A stretch of DNA of 64,000 bases from assembly GCF_030410485.1 (NCBI RefSeq), contig NZ_JAUHHC010000006.1, forward strand, positions 284,457-348,456, read 5' to 3'. Within the stretch, counting starts at the first letter, position 1; every line of letters begins with the position of its first letter. The DNA comes from Roseateles violae (lineage in GTDB: Bacteria; Pseudomonadota; Gammaproteobacteria; Burkholderiales; Burkholderiaceae_C). The notes below the pieces were generated by a model. It worked only from the letters and a program-made list of their open reading frames with translations, did not search any database and was not told the origin of the DNA. The translations under genes and the position numbers were made by a program. Shown one piece after another: positions 1-9,070 of this stretch.

Positions 1-2
1 CC

Positions 3-56
3 ACCTTGCTGAAGGACCGCGGCTTCGTGAGCCTGACCTTCAAGACCACTTTCTGA
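3..56 (+). CDS. C-terminal end of an outer-membrane protein (probably DUF1302), partial
   Basis: Only the last 17 codons are in the window; they end ...SLTFKTTF and then TGA. A terminal aromatic Phe after alternating hydrophobic residues is the usual signature of an outer-membrane beta-barrel. The gene immediately downstream is a DUF1329 protein, and DUF1302 barrels are the usual upstream partner of that family, so DUF1302 is the best guess. The gap to the next start is 11 bases, which supports an operon. The identity is an inference from context. Confidence 0.5.
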   Translation, partial: TLLKDRGFVSLTFKTTF

Positions 57-67
57 GGAGCACAGCG

Positions 68-1417
68 ATGAATCAATTCAAGCTCACCGCCCTGACCGTG
101 CTGATGGCCGCCGGCAGCCTGCCGGCCCTGGCCGCCGTCAGCGCCGACGAGGCCAAGCAGCTCGGCACGACCTTGACCGCCGTGGGCGCCGACAAGAGCG
201 CCAACAAGGACGGCACCATTCCGGCCTATACCGGCGGCAACACTACGCTGCCGGCCGGCTTCAAGGCCGGTGACGGCATCCGCCCGAACCCCTTCGCCGC
301 CGACAAGCCGCGCGTCTCGATCGACGCCAAGAACATGGCCCAGTTCAGCGGCCAACTGACCGAGGGCACCAAGGCGCTGATGCAGAAGTACCCGAGCTTC
401 CGCGTCGACGTCTACCCGACCCAGCGCAGCGTCGCCTTCCCGAAGTGGGTGACCGACAACACCGCCAAGAACGCGGTCAAGGCCAAGACGACGAACGAGG
501 GCCGCAGCATCCAGGAGGCCCACGCCGGCTTCCCCTTCCCGATGCCCAAGACCGGCTACGAGGCGATGTGGAACCATCTGCTGCGCTTCAACGGCCCGGC
601 CTACGAGGCCAAGTACCGCAATCTGACCGTCGACGCCAGCGGCCGCGCCAATCTGGCGACCGAGGGCATGAGCGTGCAGGAGTACCCGTTCTGGGACAAC
701 AGCAAGCAGAGCGCCGACACCTACTGGCGCCTGAAGCTGACCTATAGCGGCCCGGCCCGTCGCGCCGGCGAAGGCCTCTTGATCGTCGACCCGCTGGACG
801 CCGGCGCCAAGGAGCGCCGCGCCTGGAGCTATCTGCCGGGCCAGCGCCGCACCAAGGTCGCGCCGGACCTGAGCTTCGACACCCCGAACCCGGGCACGGC
901 CGGTGCGTCGACCTTCGACGACACCTTCATCTTCAACGGCTCGATGGACCGCTTCGACTTCAAGCTGGTGGGCAAGAAGGAGATGATCGTTCCCTACAAC
1001 GCCTACCAGGCCGTCTACGGCGCCAAGCAGGACGATCTGCTCAAGCCCAAGCACCTGAATCCGGATCTGGTGCGCTGGGAGCTGCACCGCGTCTGGGTCG
1101 TCGAGGCGACGCTGCGCGAAGGCAAGCGCCATATCTACAGCAAGCGCACCTTCTACCTGGACGAGGATTCGTGGGCGGCCGTCGCCTCGGATGCCTATGA
1201 CGCGCGCGGCCAGCTCTACCGTGCCGGCTTCGCCTATATGGCTCCGAGCTACGATCTGCCGGCTCCGTACACCGATATGTTCAGCCACTACGATCTGATC
1301 GGCGGCGTCTACGCGGTGACGGGCTTCATCGCCGAGACCGGCGGCCTGCGCCACACCAAGCCGCTGCCCGAGCGCGAGTGGACGGCCGATTCGCTGGCCG
1401 GTTCCGGCGTGCGCTGA
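68..1417 (+). CDS. DUF1329 domain-containing periplasmic/outer-membrane lipid-binding-like protein
   Basis: This 449-residue protein has a typical signal peptide (about residues 1-22, ending ALA). The mature start (SADEAKQLG, then DGTIPAYTGG) is characteristic of the DUF1329 family. DUF1329 proteins are related in fold to LolA/LolB-like lipoprotein carriers and usually sit beside a DUF1302 outer-membrane barrel, as appears to be the case here. The exact substrate is not known to me; lipid or hydrophobic-compound handling at the envelope is an inference. The gene is first in line with a YCF48-like protein and an RND exporter on the same strand, so the four probably work together. A Shine-Dalgarno GAGGAG lies about 6 bases before the ATG. 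Confidence 0.85.
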   Translation: MNQFKLTALTVLMAAGSLPALAAVSADEAKQLGTTLTAVGADKSANKDGTIPAYTGGNTTLPAGFKAGDGIRPNPFAADKPRVSIDAKNMAQFSGQLTEGTKALMQKYPSFRVDVYPTQRSVAFPKWVTDNTAKNAVKAKTTNEGRSIQEAHAGFPFPMPKTGYEAMWNHLLRFNGPAYEAKYRNLTVDASGRANLATEGMSVQEYPFWDNSKQSADTYWRLKLTYSGPARRAGEGLLIVDPLDAGAKERRAWSYLPGQRRTKVAPDLSFDTPNPGTAGASTFDDTFIFNGSMDRFDFKLVGKKEMIVPYNAYQAVYGAKQDDLLKPKHLNPDLVRWELHRVWVVEATLREGKRHIYSKRTFYLDEDSWAAVASDAYDARGQLYRAGFAYMAPSYDLPAPYTDMFSHYDLIGGVYAVTGFIAETGGLRHTKPLPEREWTADSLAGSGVR

Positions 1418-1449
1418 GCAAGCCGCCCCTGCAGTACCGGAGTTCGAGC

Positions 1450-2541
1450 ATGAAACGAAGCTTCGTTCATCGATCCCTGGGCTTGTTGAGCCTGGGAGTG
1501 GCGCTGGCGGCGCTTGCCGCCGGCGACAACAAGAGCGGCTTTCGCGACGTGCTCGACACGCCGGCGCAGCAGAGCGCGCTGGCGCCGCGCGCGCCGCTGT
1601 CCGGCCTGGCCCAGGCCGGCGAGCGGATCGTGGCGGCCGGCCAGCGCGGCCACATCCTCTGGACCGACGACGCCGGCGCCCATTGGCAGCAGGCGCAGGT
1701 GCCGGTCAGCTCGGACCTGCTGGCGCTGAGCTTCCCGACGCCGCAGCAGGGCTGGGCGGTCGGCCATGACGGCGTGATCCTGGCCAGCAGCGATGCCGGC
1801 AAGACCTGGACCCGCCAGCTCGACGGCCGCCAGCTCGGCGCGCAGATGGTGGCCTTCTACGAAAAGCGCCTGGCCGAGTCGCCCAAGGAGGCGGAGCAGC
1901 GCGCGCTCGAGGCGGCGCTGGCCGAGGCCAAGCGTTTCGCCGCCCAGGGCGCCGAGACGCCGCTGCTGGACGTCTGGTTCGCCGATGCGCGCCAGGGCTA
2001 TGCGGTCGGCGCCTTCGGCCTGTTCCTGCAGACCCGCGACGGCGGCCAGCACTGGGAGCCGCTGCAGCATCTGGTCGAAAACCCCAAGGCCCTGCACCTG
2101 TATGCGGTGCGCGGCATCGCCGGCAGCGTCTACGCGGTCGGCGAGCAGGGCCTGGCCCTGAAACTCGATCCGGCCAGCGGCCGCTTCGAGGCCCTGAACA
2201 TGCCCTACCAGGGCACCCTGTTCGGCATCAACGGCGATGCCGGGCTGCTGCTGGTCCATGGCTTGCGCGGCAATGCGCTGCGCAGCATCGACGGCGGCCG
2301 CAGCTGGACCGCCGTGCCCAGCGGTCTGCAGGTCGGCCTGACCGCCAGCGCCCGCGCCGCCGACGGCAGCTGGCTGTTGGCCAGCCAGTCCGGCCATGTG
2401 CTGGCCAGCCGCGACCAGGCGCAGAGCTTCCAGCCGCTGAAGCTCGAGCGCATGATGCCCGCTTCGGCGCTGATCGGCGCCGGCCCGCGTGGCCTGGTGA
2501 TGGTCGGCCCGCGCGGCGCCCAGGCCATCCCGCTGCCCTGA
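1450..2541 (+). CDS. YCF48-like / BNR-repeat exported protein
   Basis: The 363-residue product begins with a short signal peptide (MKRSFVHRS then a hydrophobic run to about residue 24). It contains at least four Asp-box (SxDxGxxW) motifs near residues 72-79, 113-120, 195-202 and 279-286, which indicates a beta-propeller of the YCF48/photosystem II stability-factor-like family. In non-photosynthetic bacteria this family commonly sits with DUF1302/DUF1329/RND genes, as here. The function is not established; a periplasmic scaffold for the neighbouring exporter is an inference. An in-frame ATG exists 24 codons upstream but would overlap the DUF1329 gene and spoil the signal peptide, so I chose the internal ATG. 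Confidence 0.8.
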   Translation: MKRSFVHRSLGLLSLGVALAALAAGDNKSGFRDVLDTPAQQSALAPRAPLSGLAQAGERIVAAGQRGHILWTDDAGAHWQQAQVPVSSDLLALSFPTPQQGWAVGHDGVILASSDAGKTWTRQLDGRQLGAQMVAFYEKRLAESPKEAEQRALEAALAEAKRFAAQGAETPLLDVWFADARQGYAVGAFGLFLQTRDGGQHWEPLQHLVENPKALHLYAVRGIAGSVYAVGEQGLALKLDPASGRFEALNMPYQGTLFGINGDAGLLLVHGLRGNALRSIDGGRSWTAVPSGLQVGLTASARAADGSWLLASQSGHVLASRDQAQSFQPLKLERMMPASALIGAGPRGLVMVGPRGAQAIPLP

Positions 2542-2618
2542 TGCCCAGCGGCCCCGGCCGCCGCCGCCCGACCCGCGCGGCAGCGCCCCCGGCGCCCCGA
2601 CCGAAGGATTGACGACTC

Positions 2619-5027
2619 ATGCACGCCCCGACCACCGCTGAGCTGAAGCTGCCCGCTTCGCTCGACCAATTCGATCACCGCTCCGGCTCGCTGCTGGAGC
2701 GGCTGGTGTTCAACAACCGTCTCGGCGTGCTGCTGGCCTGCCTGCTGGTGACGCTCGTGCTCGGCTTCGTCGCGGCCACCAAGCTGCGCCTGAACGCCAG
2801 CTTCGAGAAGATGATCCCGCGCAGCCACCCCTACATCCAGAACTACCTGGAGAACAAGGTCGAGCTGCGCGGCCTGGGCAACTCGCTGCGCATCGTCGTC
2901 GCCAATCCGGACGGCGACATCTTCGACGCCAAGTACCAGGACACGCTCAAGCAGATCCACGACGAGCTCTTCCTGCTGCCCGGCGTCGACCGCAGCTGGC
3001 TGAAGTCGCTGTGGGCGCCGGGCGTGCGCTGGAACGAGGTGACCGAGGAGGGCTTCCGCGGCGGCCCGGTGATGCCGGACAACTACAAGGGCTCGCCGGC
3101 GGATACCGAGCAGCTGCGCGCCAATATCGCGCGCTCCGGCATCGTCGGCAATCTGGTTGGCACCGACTTCAAGTCCAGCATGCTGCTGGTGCCGCTGCTG
3201 GACCAGGACAGCGCCAGCGGCAAGCCGCTGGACTACCGCGCGCTGTCGGCCTCGATCGAGCAGCTGCGGCAGAAGTACGAGGCGCAGGGCAAGGTCAAGG
3301 TCCATGTGATCGGCTTCGCCAAGCTGGTCGGCGATCTGATCGACGGCCTCTACCAGGTCGCGCTGTATTTCGCGCTGGCCGCGGCGGTCGCGGCCGCCAT
3401 CATCTACATCTACACCCGCTGCCTGCGCAGCACCGCGCTGGTGATCGCCTGCTCGCTGGTGGCCGTGCTGTGGCAGCTGGGCCTGGTGGCCGCGCTCGGC
3501 TTCGAGCTCGACCCCTACTCGATCCTCGTGCCCTTCCTGGTCTTCGCCATCGGCGTCAGCCATGGCGCGCAGAAGATGAACGGCATCATGCAGGACATCG
3601 CGCGCGGCGCGCATCGCCTGGTCGCTGCCCGCTTCACCTTCCGCCGCCTGTTCCTGGCCGGCCTCACCGCGCTGCTGGCCGACGCGGTCGGCTTCGGCGT
3701 GCTGATGGTGATCGACATCGAGGTGATCAAGGACCTGGCGCTGACCGCCAGCCTCGGCGTCGCCGTGCTGATCTTCACCAATCTGCTGCTGCTGCCGGTG
3801 CTGCTGAGCTATGTGGGCGTCAGCCCCAAGGCCGCCGCCCGCGCGCTGGCCGCCGAGCAGAAGGGCACTACGAACACCGGCGTCTGGGCCGCGATCGAGC
3901 GCTTCGTCGAGCGCCGCTGGGCGCTGCCGACGCTGATCGTCTCGCTGCTGCTGCTGGTCGGCGGCTGGCTGGTCAGCCGCCATCTGCAGATCGGCGACCT
4001 CGACCCGGGCGCGCCCGAACTGCGCGCCGACTCGCGCTACAACCGCGACAACGCCTATGTGACCAGCCACTACAGCCTGTCCAGCGACACCTTCGCCGTC
4101 ATCGTCAAGACGCCGGCCGAGGGCTGCCTGAAGTACGAGACCCTGGTCGAGGCCGACCGCCTGGCTTGGCAGCTGCAGCAGATCCCCGGCGTGCAGACGA
4201 CGGTGGCGCTGACCAATGCGGTGCGCCAGATCACCGCCGGCAGCAACGAGGGCAATCCCAAGTGGCTGACCCTGACGCGCAACCAGGACGTGCTGAACTA
4301 CGCCGCCCAGCAGGCCAGCGTCAACAACCCCGATCTGTTCAACACCAACTGCTCGGTGATGCCGGTGATCGCCTATCTGTCCGACCACCGCGCCGACACG
4401 CTGGCGCGCGTCGCCGCCTCGGCCGAGGCCTTCGCCGGCGAGCACAGCGCGCCCGAGCGCCAGTTCCTGCTGGCGGCCGGCAGCGCCGGCATCGAGGCGG
4501 CCACCAATGTCGTCGTCAAGAAGGCCTGGACCCAGATGCTGCTGCTGGTCTACGGCGCGGTCGCGCTGCTGTGCTTCATCACCTTCCGCAGCTGGCGCGC
4601 GGTCGTCGTCGCGGTGCTGCCGCTGATCCTGACCTCGGTGCTGTGCGAGGCGCTGATGGTGGCCCTGGGCATCGGCGTCAAGGTCGCGACCTTGCCGGTG
4701 ATCGCGCTGGGCGTGGGCATCGGCGTCGACTACGCGCTCTACCTGCTGTCGGTGCAGCTGGCCCAGCAGCGCCGTGGCGCCAGCCTGCGCGAGGCCTACC
4801 GGATTTCGCTGCAGTTCACCGGCAAGGTGGTCGTGCTGGTCGGCGTGACCCTGGCCGCCGGCGTCGTCACCTGGGCGCTGAGCCCGATCAAGTTCCAGGC
4901 CGATATGGGCATCCTGCTGGCCTTCATGTTCGTCTGGAACATGGTCGGCGCCGTGCTGCTGATCCCCGCGCTGTCGCACTGGCTGCTGCCGGGCAAGGCG
5001 CAGCAGGCCGCATCCGGCCACGCCTAA
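2619..5027 (+). CDS. MMPL/RND-superfamily exporter (COG1033 type)
   Basis: This is an 802-residue inner-membrane protein with the two-fold architecture of the RND superfamily. A first transmembrane helix near residues 40-55 is followed by a large periplasmic loop, then a bundle of helices (about 245-400), a second loop and a second bundle (about 635-795). GVGIGVDYALYLL near residue 705 is the typical MMPL helix with an intramembrane Asp. Proteins of this group export lipids or hydrophobic compounds; the substrate here is unknown. It closes the DUF1302-DUF1329-YCF48-RND cluster and lies 77 bases after the YCF48 gene. The absence of an adaptor (HlyD-type) gene nearby fits the COG1033 group better than tripartite drug pumps. 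Confidence 0.85.
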   Translation: MHAPTTAELKLPASLDQFDHRSGSLLERLVFNNRLGVLLACLLVTLVLGFVAATKLRLNASFEKMIPRSHPYIQNYLENKVELRGLGNSLRIVVANPDGDIFDAKYQDTLKQIHDELFLLPGVDRSWLKSLWAPGVRWNEVTEEGFRGGPVMPDNYKGSPADTEQLRANIARSGIVGNLVGTDFKSSMLLVPLLDQDSASGKPLDYRALSASIEQLRQKYEAQGKVKVHVIGFAKLVGDLIDGLYQVALYFALAAAVAAAIIYIYTRCLRSTALVIACSLVAVLWQLGLVAALGFELDPYSILVPFLVFAIGVSHGAQKMNGIMQDIARGAHRLVAARFTFRRLFLAGLTALLADAVGFGVLMVIDIEVIKDLALTASLGVAVLIFTNLLLLPVLLSYVGVSPKAAARALAAEQKGTTNTGVWAAIERFVERRWALPTLIVSLLLLVGGWLVSRHLQIGDLDPGAPELRADSRYNRDNAYVTSHYSLSSDTFAVIVKTPAEGCLKYETLVEADRLAWQLQQIPGVQTTVALTNAVRQITAGSNEGNPKWLTLTRNQDVLNYAAQQASVNNPDLFNTNCSVMPVIAYLSDHRADTLARVAASAEAFAGEHSAPERQFLLAAGSAGIEAATNVVVKKAWTQMLLLVYGAVALLCFITFRSWRAVVVAVLPLILTSVLCEALMVALGIGVKVATLPVIALGVGIGVDYALYLLSVQLAQQRRGASLREAYRISLQFTGKVVVLVGVTLAAGVVTWALSPIKFQADMGILLAFMFVWNMVGAVLLIPALSHWLLPGKAQQAASGHA

Positions 5028-5111
5028 GGTATTCTCCGCCTTGGTGAGGTGGGGCATCGCGATGCCCCGCCGCTGACGAGCCGCGCAAGGCGGCCTGCCC
5101 AGGGAGATTGC

Positions 5112-7328
5112 ATGGCGGATCGCCGCGTCGGCTGGATTCTCGTCGCGAGTGTGGGCCTGCTGCTGAGCAGCGGCCTGTATCTGCTGGCGCAGCAGCGCGA
5201 CAGCATCCAGCGCAATGCGGCGGCCAGCGCCCTGGACGTCGCCCGCGGCCTCGAAGCCTCGATCTCGGCGCGGCTGCTGCAGTCGGTCGCCAGCCTGCGC
5301 GGCATGGTCGCCGACCTGGCCGACGATCCGGGGCCCGCCGAGCGCATCGAGCAGGTGCTGCGCACCGCCTCCCGCTACGACCCGCTGTCGGCCTGGCTGG
5401 GCTGGACCGATGAGCAGGGTCGGGTCTTGATGGTCGACCGCGCCGGCGCGCGCGCCTCGCCGGCACAGGAAAAGGCGCTGGCCGCCCTGCTGGAGCAGCC
5501 GCCGGCGCAGGGCGTCGGCCTGCAGCCGCTGATCCAGATGCCCGGCGAGGAGCAATGGCTGATGCCGCTGAGCCTGCGCGTCGACGCGCGCAGCCAGGTG
5601 TTCGCGCTGGTTCGCGCGGCGCGCTTCGCCGACGGTGCCGAAAGTCTCAAGCTGCTGCCGGACAGCCGCGTCGCCCTGGTCGCTGCCGACGGCCGGCGGC
5701 TGCTGCGCTTCGGCAATGCCGGAGGCCGGCTGGAGGCCAACGGACCGCCGCTCTCGCCCGAGCGCATGGGGGAGCTGCGGACGCGCTCCAGCGGCACCTT
5801 GCGCTTCGACAGCGCGCTGTACCCGGGTCAGCAACTGGCCGGTTATGTGCAGAGCGCCAGCCTGCCGCTTTATGTGGCCGTCGTCCTGCCCGAATCGGCG
5901 CTCGATGCGCTGTGGCTGCGCGATCTGATCGGCCCGGGACTGGTGCTGCTGATCGGTCTGGGCGGCATCGTCGTCTTCGCCGTGCTGCTGCGGGGGGCGC
6001 TGCGCAAGCAGCAGCAGGCGCTGGAGCGCCAGCGCTATCTGGCCGAGCACGACGCGCTGACCGGCCTGCTGAACCGCGACACCTTCTGGCGCCGGCTGGC
6101 CGAGATGATCGACCGGTCCGGCGGCCGCCGCGTCGGCGTCGTGCTCTTCGATCTGGACAACTTCAAGGCGATCAACGAGACGCTGGGCCATGTGGTCGGC
6201 GACCAGGTGCTGGTCGAGATCGGCCGGCGCCTGCAGCAGCTGGCCGCCTCGCAAGGCCTGCTGGTGGCCCGCGTCGGCGGCGACGAGTGGAGCGTGGCCG
6301 CCGGCGATGTCGAGGACCGGGCCAGCGTCGAGCGGCTGCTGGCCCGGCTCGACGCGGACCTCGGCCAGGGTCTGCGGGTCGACGAGCTGGAGCTCGAGCT
6401 GAGCTCGACGATGGGCATCGCGCTGTGCCCCGACGATGCGCAGAACGCGCTGGACCTGCTGCGCCGCGCCGACATCGCGCTGCACGCGGCCAAGGACGAG
6501 ATGAAGCGCGTCGTCCGCTACGAGCCGGCAATGGACCAGTTCAGTGCCGAGGCGCTGGCCCTGCGCTCGGAGTTCGCCCGTGCGCTGCGCGAGGATGCGC
6601 TGGAGCAGGTCTACCAGCCCAAGGTGCGGCTGAGCGACGGCGCGCTGGTCGGCGTCGAGGCGCTGGCGCGCTGGACCCATCCGCAGCGCGGACCGATCCC
6701 GCCGGCGCGTTTCGTGCCGCTGGCCGAGAACTCCGAGCTGATCCATGCCTTCAGCCGCGCCATGCTGGGCCTCGCCCTGGCCCAGGCGGCGCGCTGGCGC
6801 GACGCCGGCCACCGCGTGCCGGTGGCGGTCAATATCAGCGCCAACAATCTGCTCGATGCCGGTTTCGTGGAGATGCTGCGCGCGCTGCTGGAGCAGCACC
6901 GGCTGGCGCCCGATCTGCTGGAGCTCGAGGTGACCGAGAGCGCGGTGATGCGCCATGCCGATCTGGCGTTACGCCGGCTGCAGGCGCTGCGCGAGCTGGG
7001 CATCAAGCTGTCGATCGACGATTTCGGCACCGGCTATGCGTCGCTGTCCTATCTGAAGCGGCTGCCGGTGCAGGCGCTGAAGATCGATCAGGTCTTCGTG
7101 CGTGAGGTCGAGCGCGACGATGCCGACCAGCGCATCGTGCGCAGCTCGATCCAGCTGGCCCATGGCTTCGGCATGGTCGTCGTCGCCGAGGGCGTCGAAA
7201 CCCAGGCCGCCGCCGATCTGCTGCAGGCCTATGGCTGCGACTTCGCGCAGGGCTACCACTACGCCCGCCCGCTGCCGGCGGCGGAGGTCGAGGCGAAATG
7301 GTTGTCGGGGGCCTCAGCGGCGGCCTGA
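5112..7328 (+). CDS. Membrane-bound GGDEF-EAL protein (c-di-GMP turnover)
   Basis: The product is 738 residues. TM1 spans about 7-26, a periplasmic sensor region about 27-270, and TM2 about 273-296; GGDEF then EAL domains follow. The GGDEF signature reads GGDEW (389-393), and no RxxD inhibitory site precedes it. The EAL domain keeps the residues needed for phosphodiesterase activity: EALAR at 516, NISANN, ELEVTES, IDDFGTGY, KID, AEGVET and FAQGY. I infer that it degrades c-di-GMP, while cyclase activity is doubtful because of the Trp variant. The start is chosen at the ATG with AGGGAGA 6 bases upstream; a longer in-frame start lacks this. It follows the RND gene by 84 bases. Confidence 0.9.
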   Translation: MADRRVGWILVASVGLLLSSGLYLLAQQRDSIQRNAAASALDVARGLEASISARLLQSVASLRGMVADLADDPGPAERIEQVLRTASRYDPLSAWLGWTDEQGRVLMVDRAGARASPAQEKALAALLEQPPAQGVGLQPLIQMPGEEQWLMPLSLRVDARSQVFALVRAARFADGAESLKLLPDSRVALVAADGRRLLRFGNAGGRLEANGPPLSPERMGELRTRSSGTLRFDSALYPGQQLAGYVQSASLPLYVAVVLPESALDALWLRDLIGPGLVLLIGLGGIVVFAVLLRGALRKQQQALERQRYLAEHDALTGLLNRDTFWRRLAEMIDRSGGRRVGVVLFDLDNFKAINETLGHVVGDQVLVEIGRRLQQLAASQGLLVARVGGDEWSVAAGDVEDRASVERLLARLDADLGQGLRVDELELELSSTMGIALCPDDAQNALDLLRRADIALHAAKDEMKRVVRYEPAMDQFSAEALALRSEFARALREDALEQVYQPKVRLSDGALVGVEALARWTHPQRGPIPPARFVPLAENSELIHAFSRAMLGLALAQAARWRDAGHRVPVAVNISANNLLDAGFVEMLRALLEQHRLAPDLLELEVTESAVMRHADLALRRLQALRELGIKLSIDDFGTGYASLSYLKRLPVQALKIDQVFVREVERDDADQRIVRSSIQLAHGFGMVVVAEGVETQAAADLLQAYGCDFAQGYHYARPLPAAEVEAKWLSGASAAA

Positions 7329-7356
7329 GGGCGTCCGCCTCTTTTGGGGCCCGGGC

Positions 7357-8175
7357 TCAGGGCTTGCTCGCGGCGATCGCCTTGTCGATACGCGCGAGCA
7401 GCTGCGCATCGACCTGGCGGCTGCAGACGATGTAGCGGTACTCGTCGGCCGGCACGTCGGGGAAGCGGACGATCCTGAAGTCCCGCATCGACAGGCCGGC
7501 GGCCTGGACGAAGAGTTCGGCCTCGGCCTCGGTCGTGATGATCGCATCGGCCCGCTTGGCCTTGAGCATCTGCACCATGCCCGGCACCTCCAGCGCGACC
7601 CGCTGGACGCGGCTCTCGGGCATGCGAGCGATCAGCGCGTTCATATAGGCGCCCTGCGAGAAGTTCTGCTTCACCAGCAGGCGCAGCTGCGCCTGCTCGA
7701 AGAAGGCCTTGGCCGTGATGCCGGCCGGCACGTCGAAGTCGGCACGCAGCAGCGCGATCAGCGGCTTGTCGCGCATCGTCGGCTGGCTGAACCAAAACTC
7801 GGCGCGCCGCTCGGGCGTCGCATACCAGCCCGGCGAGCAGGCTGGCGCCTGCTCGCTGCGCAGGCTGTTGAGGATGCGGTTGGCCGGCAGCGGGACCCAC
7901 TGGACGCGCAGCTCGGCGCGGCGCAGCAGTTCCTCGGTCGACGCGGCGGTGCTGCCGATGACCCGGCCCTGCGCATCGCTGTAGTGAAACGGCGGCCGCT
8001 CGTAGAAATAGAGCTTGAGCGGGGCCTCGTCCGGGTGGCCGCCGCCGGCCGCCAGCGCGCCCTCGGGCCGGAGGGCGGCCGCCAGCAGCAGGGCCAGCGT
8101 CCAGCGACATGCCGCGGCTGCTCGCCGGCAGGTCGGCTGCTCGCAGCCCCTGTCTCGGGGTCTTGTTGTGCTCAT
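7357..8175 (-). CDS. Family 3 extracellular solute-binding-like protein (orphan)
   Basis: This 272-residue protein has a basic N-terminus and then a hydrophobic segment ending in ALAAGG (about residues 25-45), consistent with export. The mature part opens with LKLYFYERPPFHYSD and contains GRVIGSTAASTEELLRRA, the usual pattern of the SBP-bac-3 (HisJ/GlnH-like) fold. A late MLKAKRADAIITTEAEAE segment fits lobe 2 of the same fold. No ABC permease or ATPase is adjacent, so it is more likely a stand-alone sensor or binding protein. The next gene upstream on the same strand is a second protein of similar type. Convergent with the GGDEF-EAL gene, with 28 bases between them. Confidence 0.75.
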   Translation of the reverse strand: MSTTRPRDRGCEQPTCRRAAAACRWTLALLLAAALRPEGALAAGGGHPDEAPLKLYFYERPPFHYSDAQGRVIGSTAASTEELLRRAELRVQWVPLPANRILNSLRSEQAPACSPGWYATPERRAEFWFSQPTMRDKPLIALLRADFDVPAGITAKAFFEQAQLRLLVKQNFSQGAYMNALIARMPESRVQRVALEVPGMVQMLKAKRADAIITTEAEAELFVQAAGLSMRDFRIVRFPDVPADEYRYIVCSRQVDAQLLARIDKAIAASKP

Positions 8176-8279
8176 TGGTCCTCGCCTGTCCCGGGCATGG
8201 CCGGGCGCCATGCGAACGCAGCGGAATCTACTACGATTTGCGAGGCGCCATCGGAGTCCCCGCGATGCCCTCGCGCCGA

Positions 8280-9062
8280 TCAGGCGTGACGCTGCCGCGC
8301 CAGCTCGCGCAGCTCGGCGTGCAGCGTCTGCCATTGCGGGGCCTGGGCAAAGGCGGCGGTGGCGCGGTCGAGCAGGGCCGCCAGCGCCGGATCGTCGCGC
8401 TGGCAGCATAGATAGCGGTCATTGGCCAGCGGCGGGCGCGAGACGTACAGCCACGGCGCGCCGTCCGGGTCGAGCCGGCGCAGGCGCAGCAGCGCGACCG
8501 CGCTGATGAAGGTGGCGTCGATGCGGCGGCGCTGCAGCTTGGCCAGGTTCGACTCCTCGTCGCTGACGGCCTCGTACTGGATGCGGCCGGCGGCCATCGC
8601 CTCGGCCAGCGGGCCGTAGCGGTGGCTGCGCACGGTGCCCAGGCGCTGGCCGGCCAGCGAATCGGGGCCGCGGTAGTCGACCGGCCGCTCGCGGTGCGAG
8701 ACGAGGAGCTTCAGGTCGCGCAGCAGCAGGCCGCTCCAGCGGAAGCGCTGGCGCTGCGGGTCGCCGATCCAGCGCGGGTTCGACCAGGCCAGCACGCCGG
8801 TCCAGGCCTCGCCGGCCAGCAGGCGGTCCAGGCGCGGCCGCGGCAGCTGCGTCGGCACGAAGCGGTAGCGGCCGCCGGACAGCTCGGTCAGCCAATGCGC
8901 CAGCTGTGGCGTCAGGCCGCCCGGCGTCCAGGCGGCGTAGGCCGCCTCGGTCTGGTAGTTGTACAGCGGCAGCTCGCGCGAGTCGGCCGGCGCGACCCGG
9001 GCGCGCGCCGGCGCGGCGAGGCCCAGCGCCGGCAGCAGGCAGAGAACGGCACGCCTGCGCAT
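8280..9062 (-). CDS. Second family 3 solute-binding-like periplasmic protein
   Basis: The product is 260 residues, with a twin-arginine-like start (MRRRAVLCLLPALGLAAPARA) that looks like a signal peptide. The remainder shows the SBP-bac-3 pattern: LPLYNYQTEAAY at the start of lobe 1, SLAGQRLGTVRSHRYG near the hinge, and NLAKLQRRRIDATFISAVAL in lobe 2. It resembles the neighbouring protein in layout, though identity looks low. No transporter genes accompany it. It lies 104 bases upstream of the first binding protein on the same strand and 8 bases after the alpha/beta hydrolase, so it may be the fourth gene of a transcript starting at the LuxR or BKACE gene. Ligand unknown. Confidence 0.7.
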   Translation of the reverse strand: MRRRAVLCLLPALGLAAPARARVAPADSRELPLYNYQTEAAYAAWTPGGLTPQLAHWLTELSGGRYRFVPTQLPRPRLDRLLAGEAWTGVLAWSNPRWIGDPQRQRFRWSGLLLRDLKLLVSHRERPVDYRGPDSLAGQRLGTVRSHRYGPLAEAMAAGRIQYEAVSDEESNLAKLQRRRIDATFISAVALLRLRRLDPDGAPWLYVSRPPLANDRYLCCQRDDPALAALLDRATAAFAQAPQWQTLHAELRELARQRHA

Positions 9063-9070
9063 CGCTGCGC

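Noticed and set aside
2205..6956. Very long open frame on the minus strand (over 1,500 codons), with several others of 1,000-1,300 codons antisense to real genes (e.g. 52132-55452 minus)
   Set aside because: They mirror strong plus-strand genes, are Gln/Ala/Arg/His-rich without domain motifs, and arise because GC-rich codon bias removes stop codons from the opposite frame.
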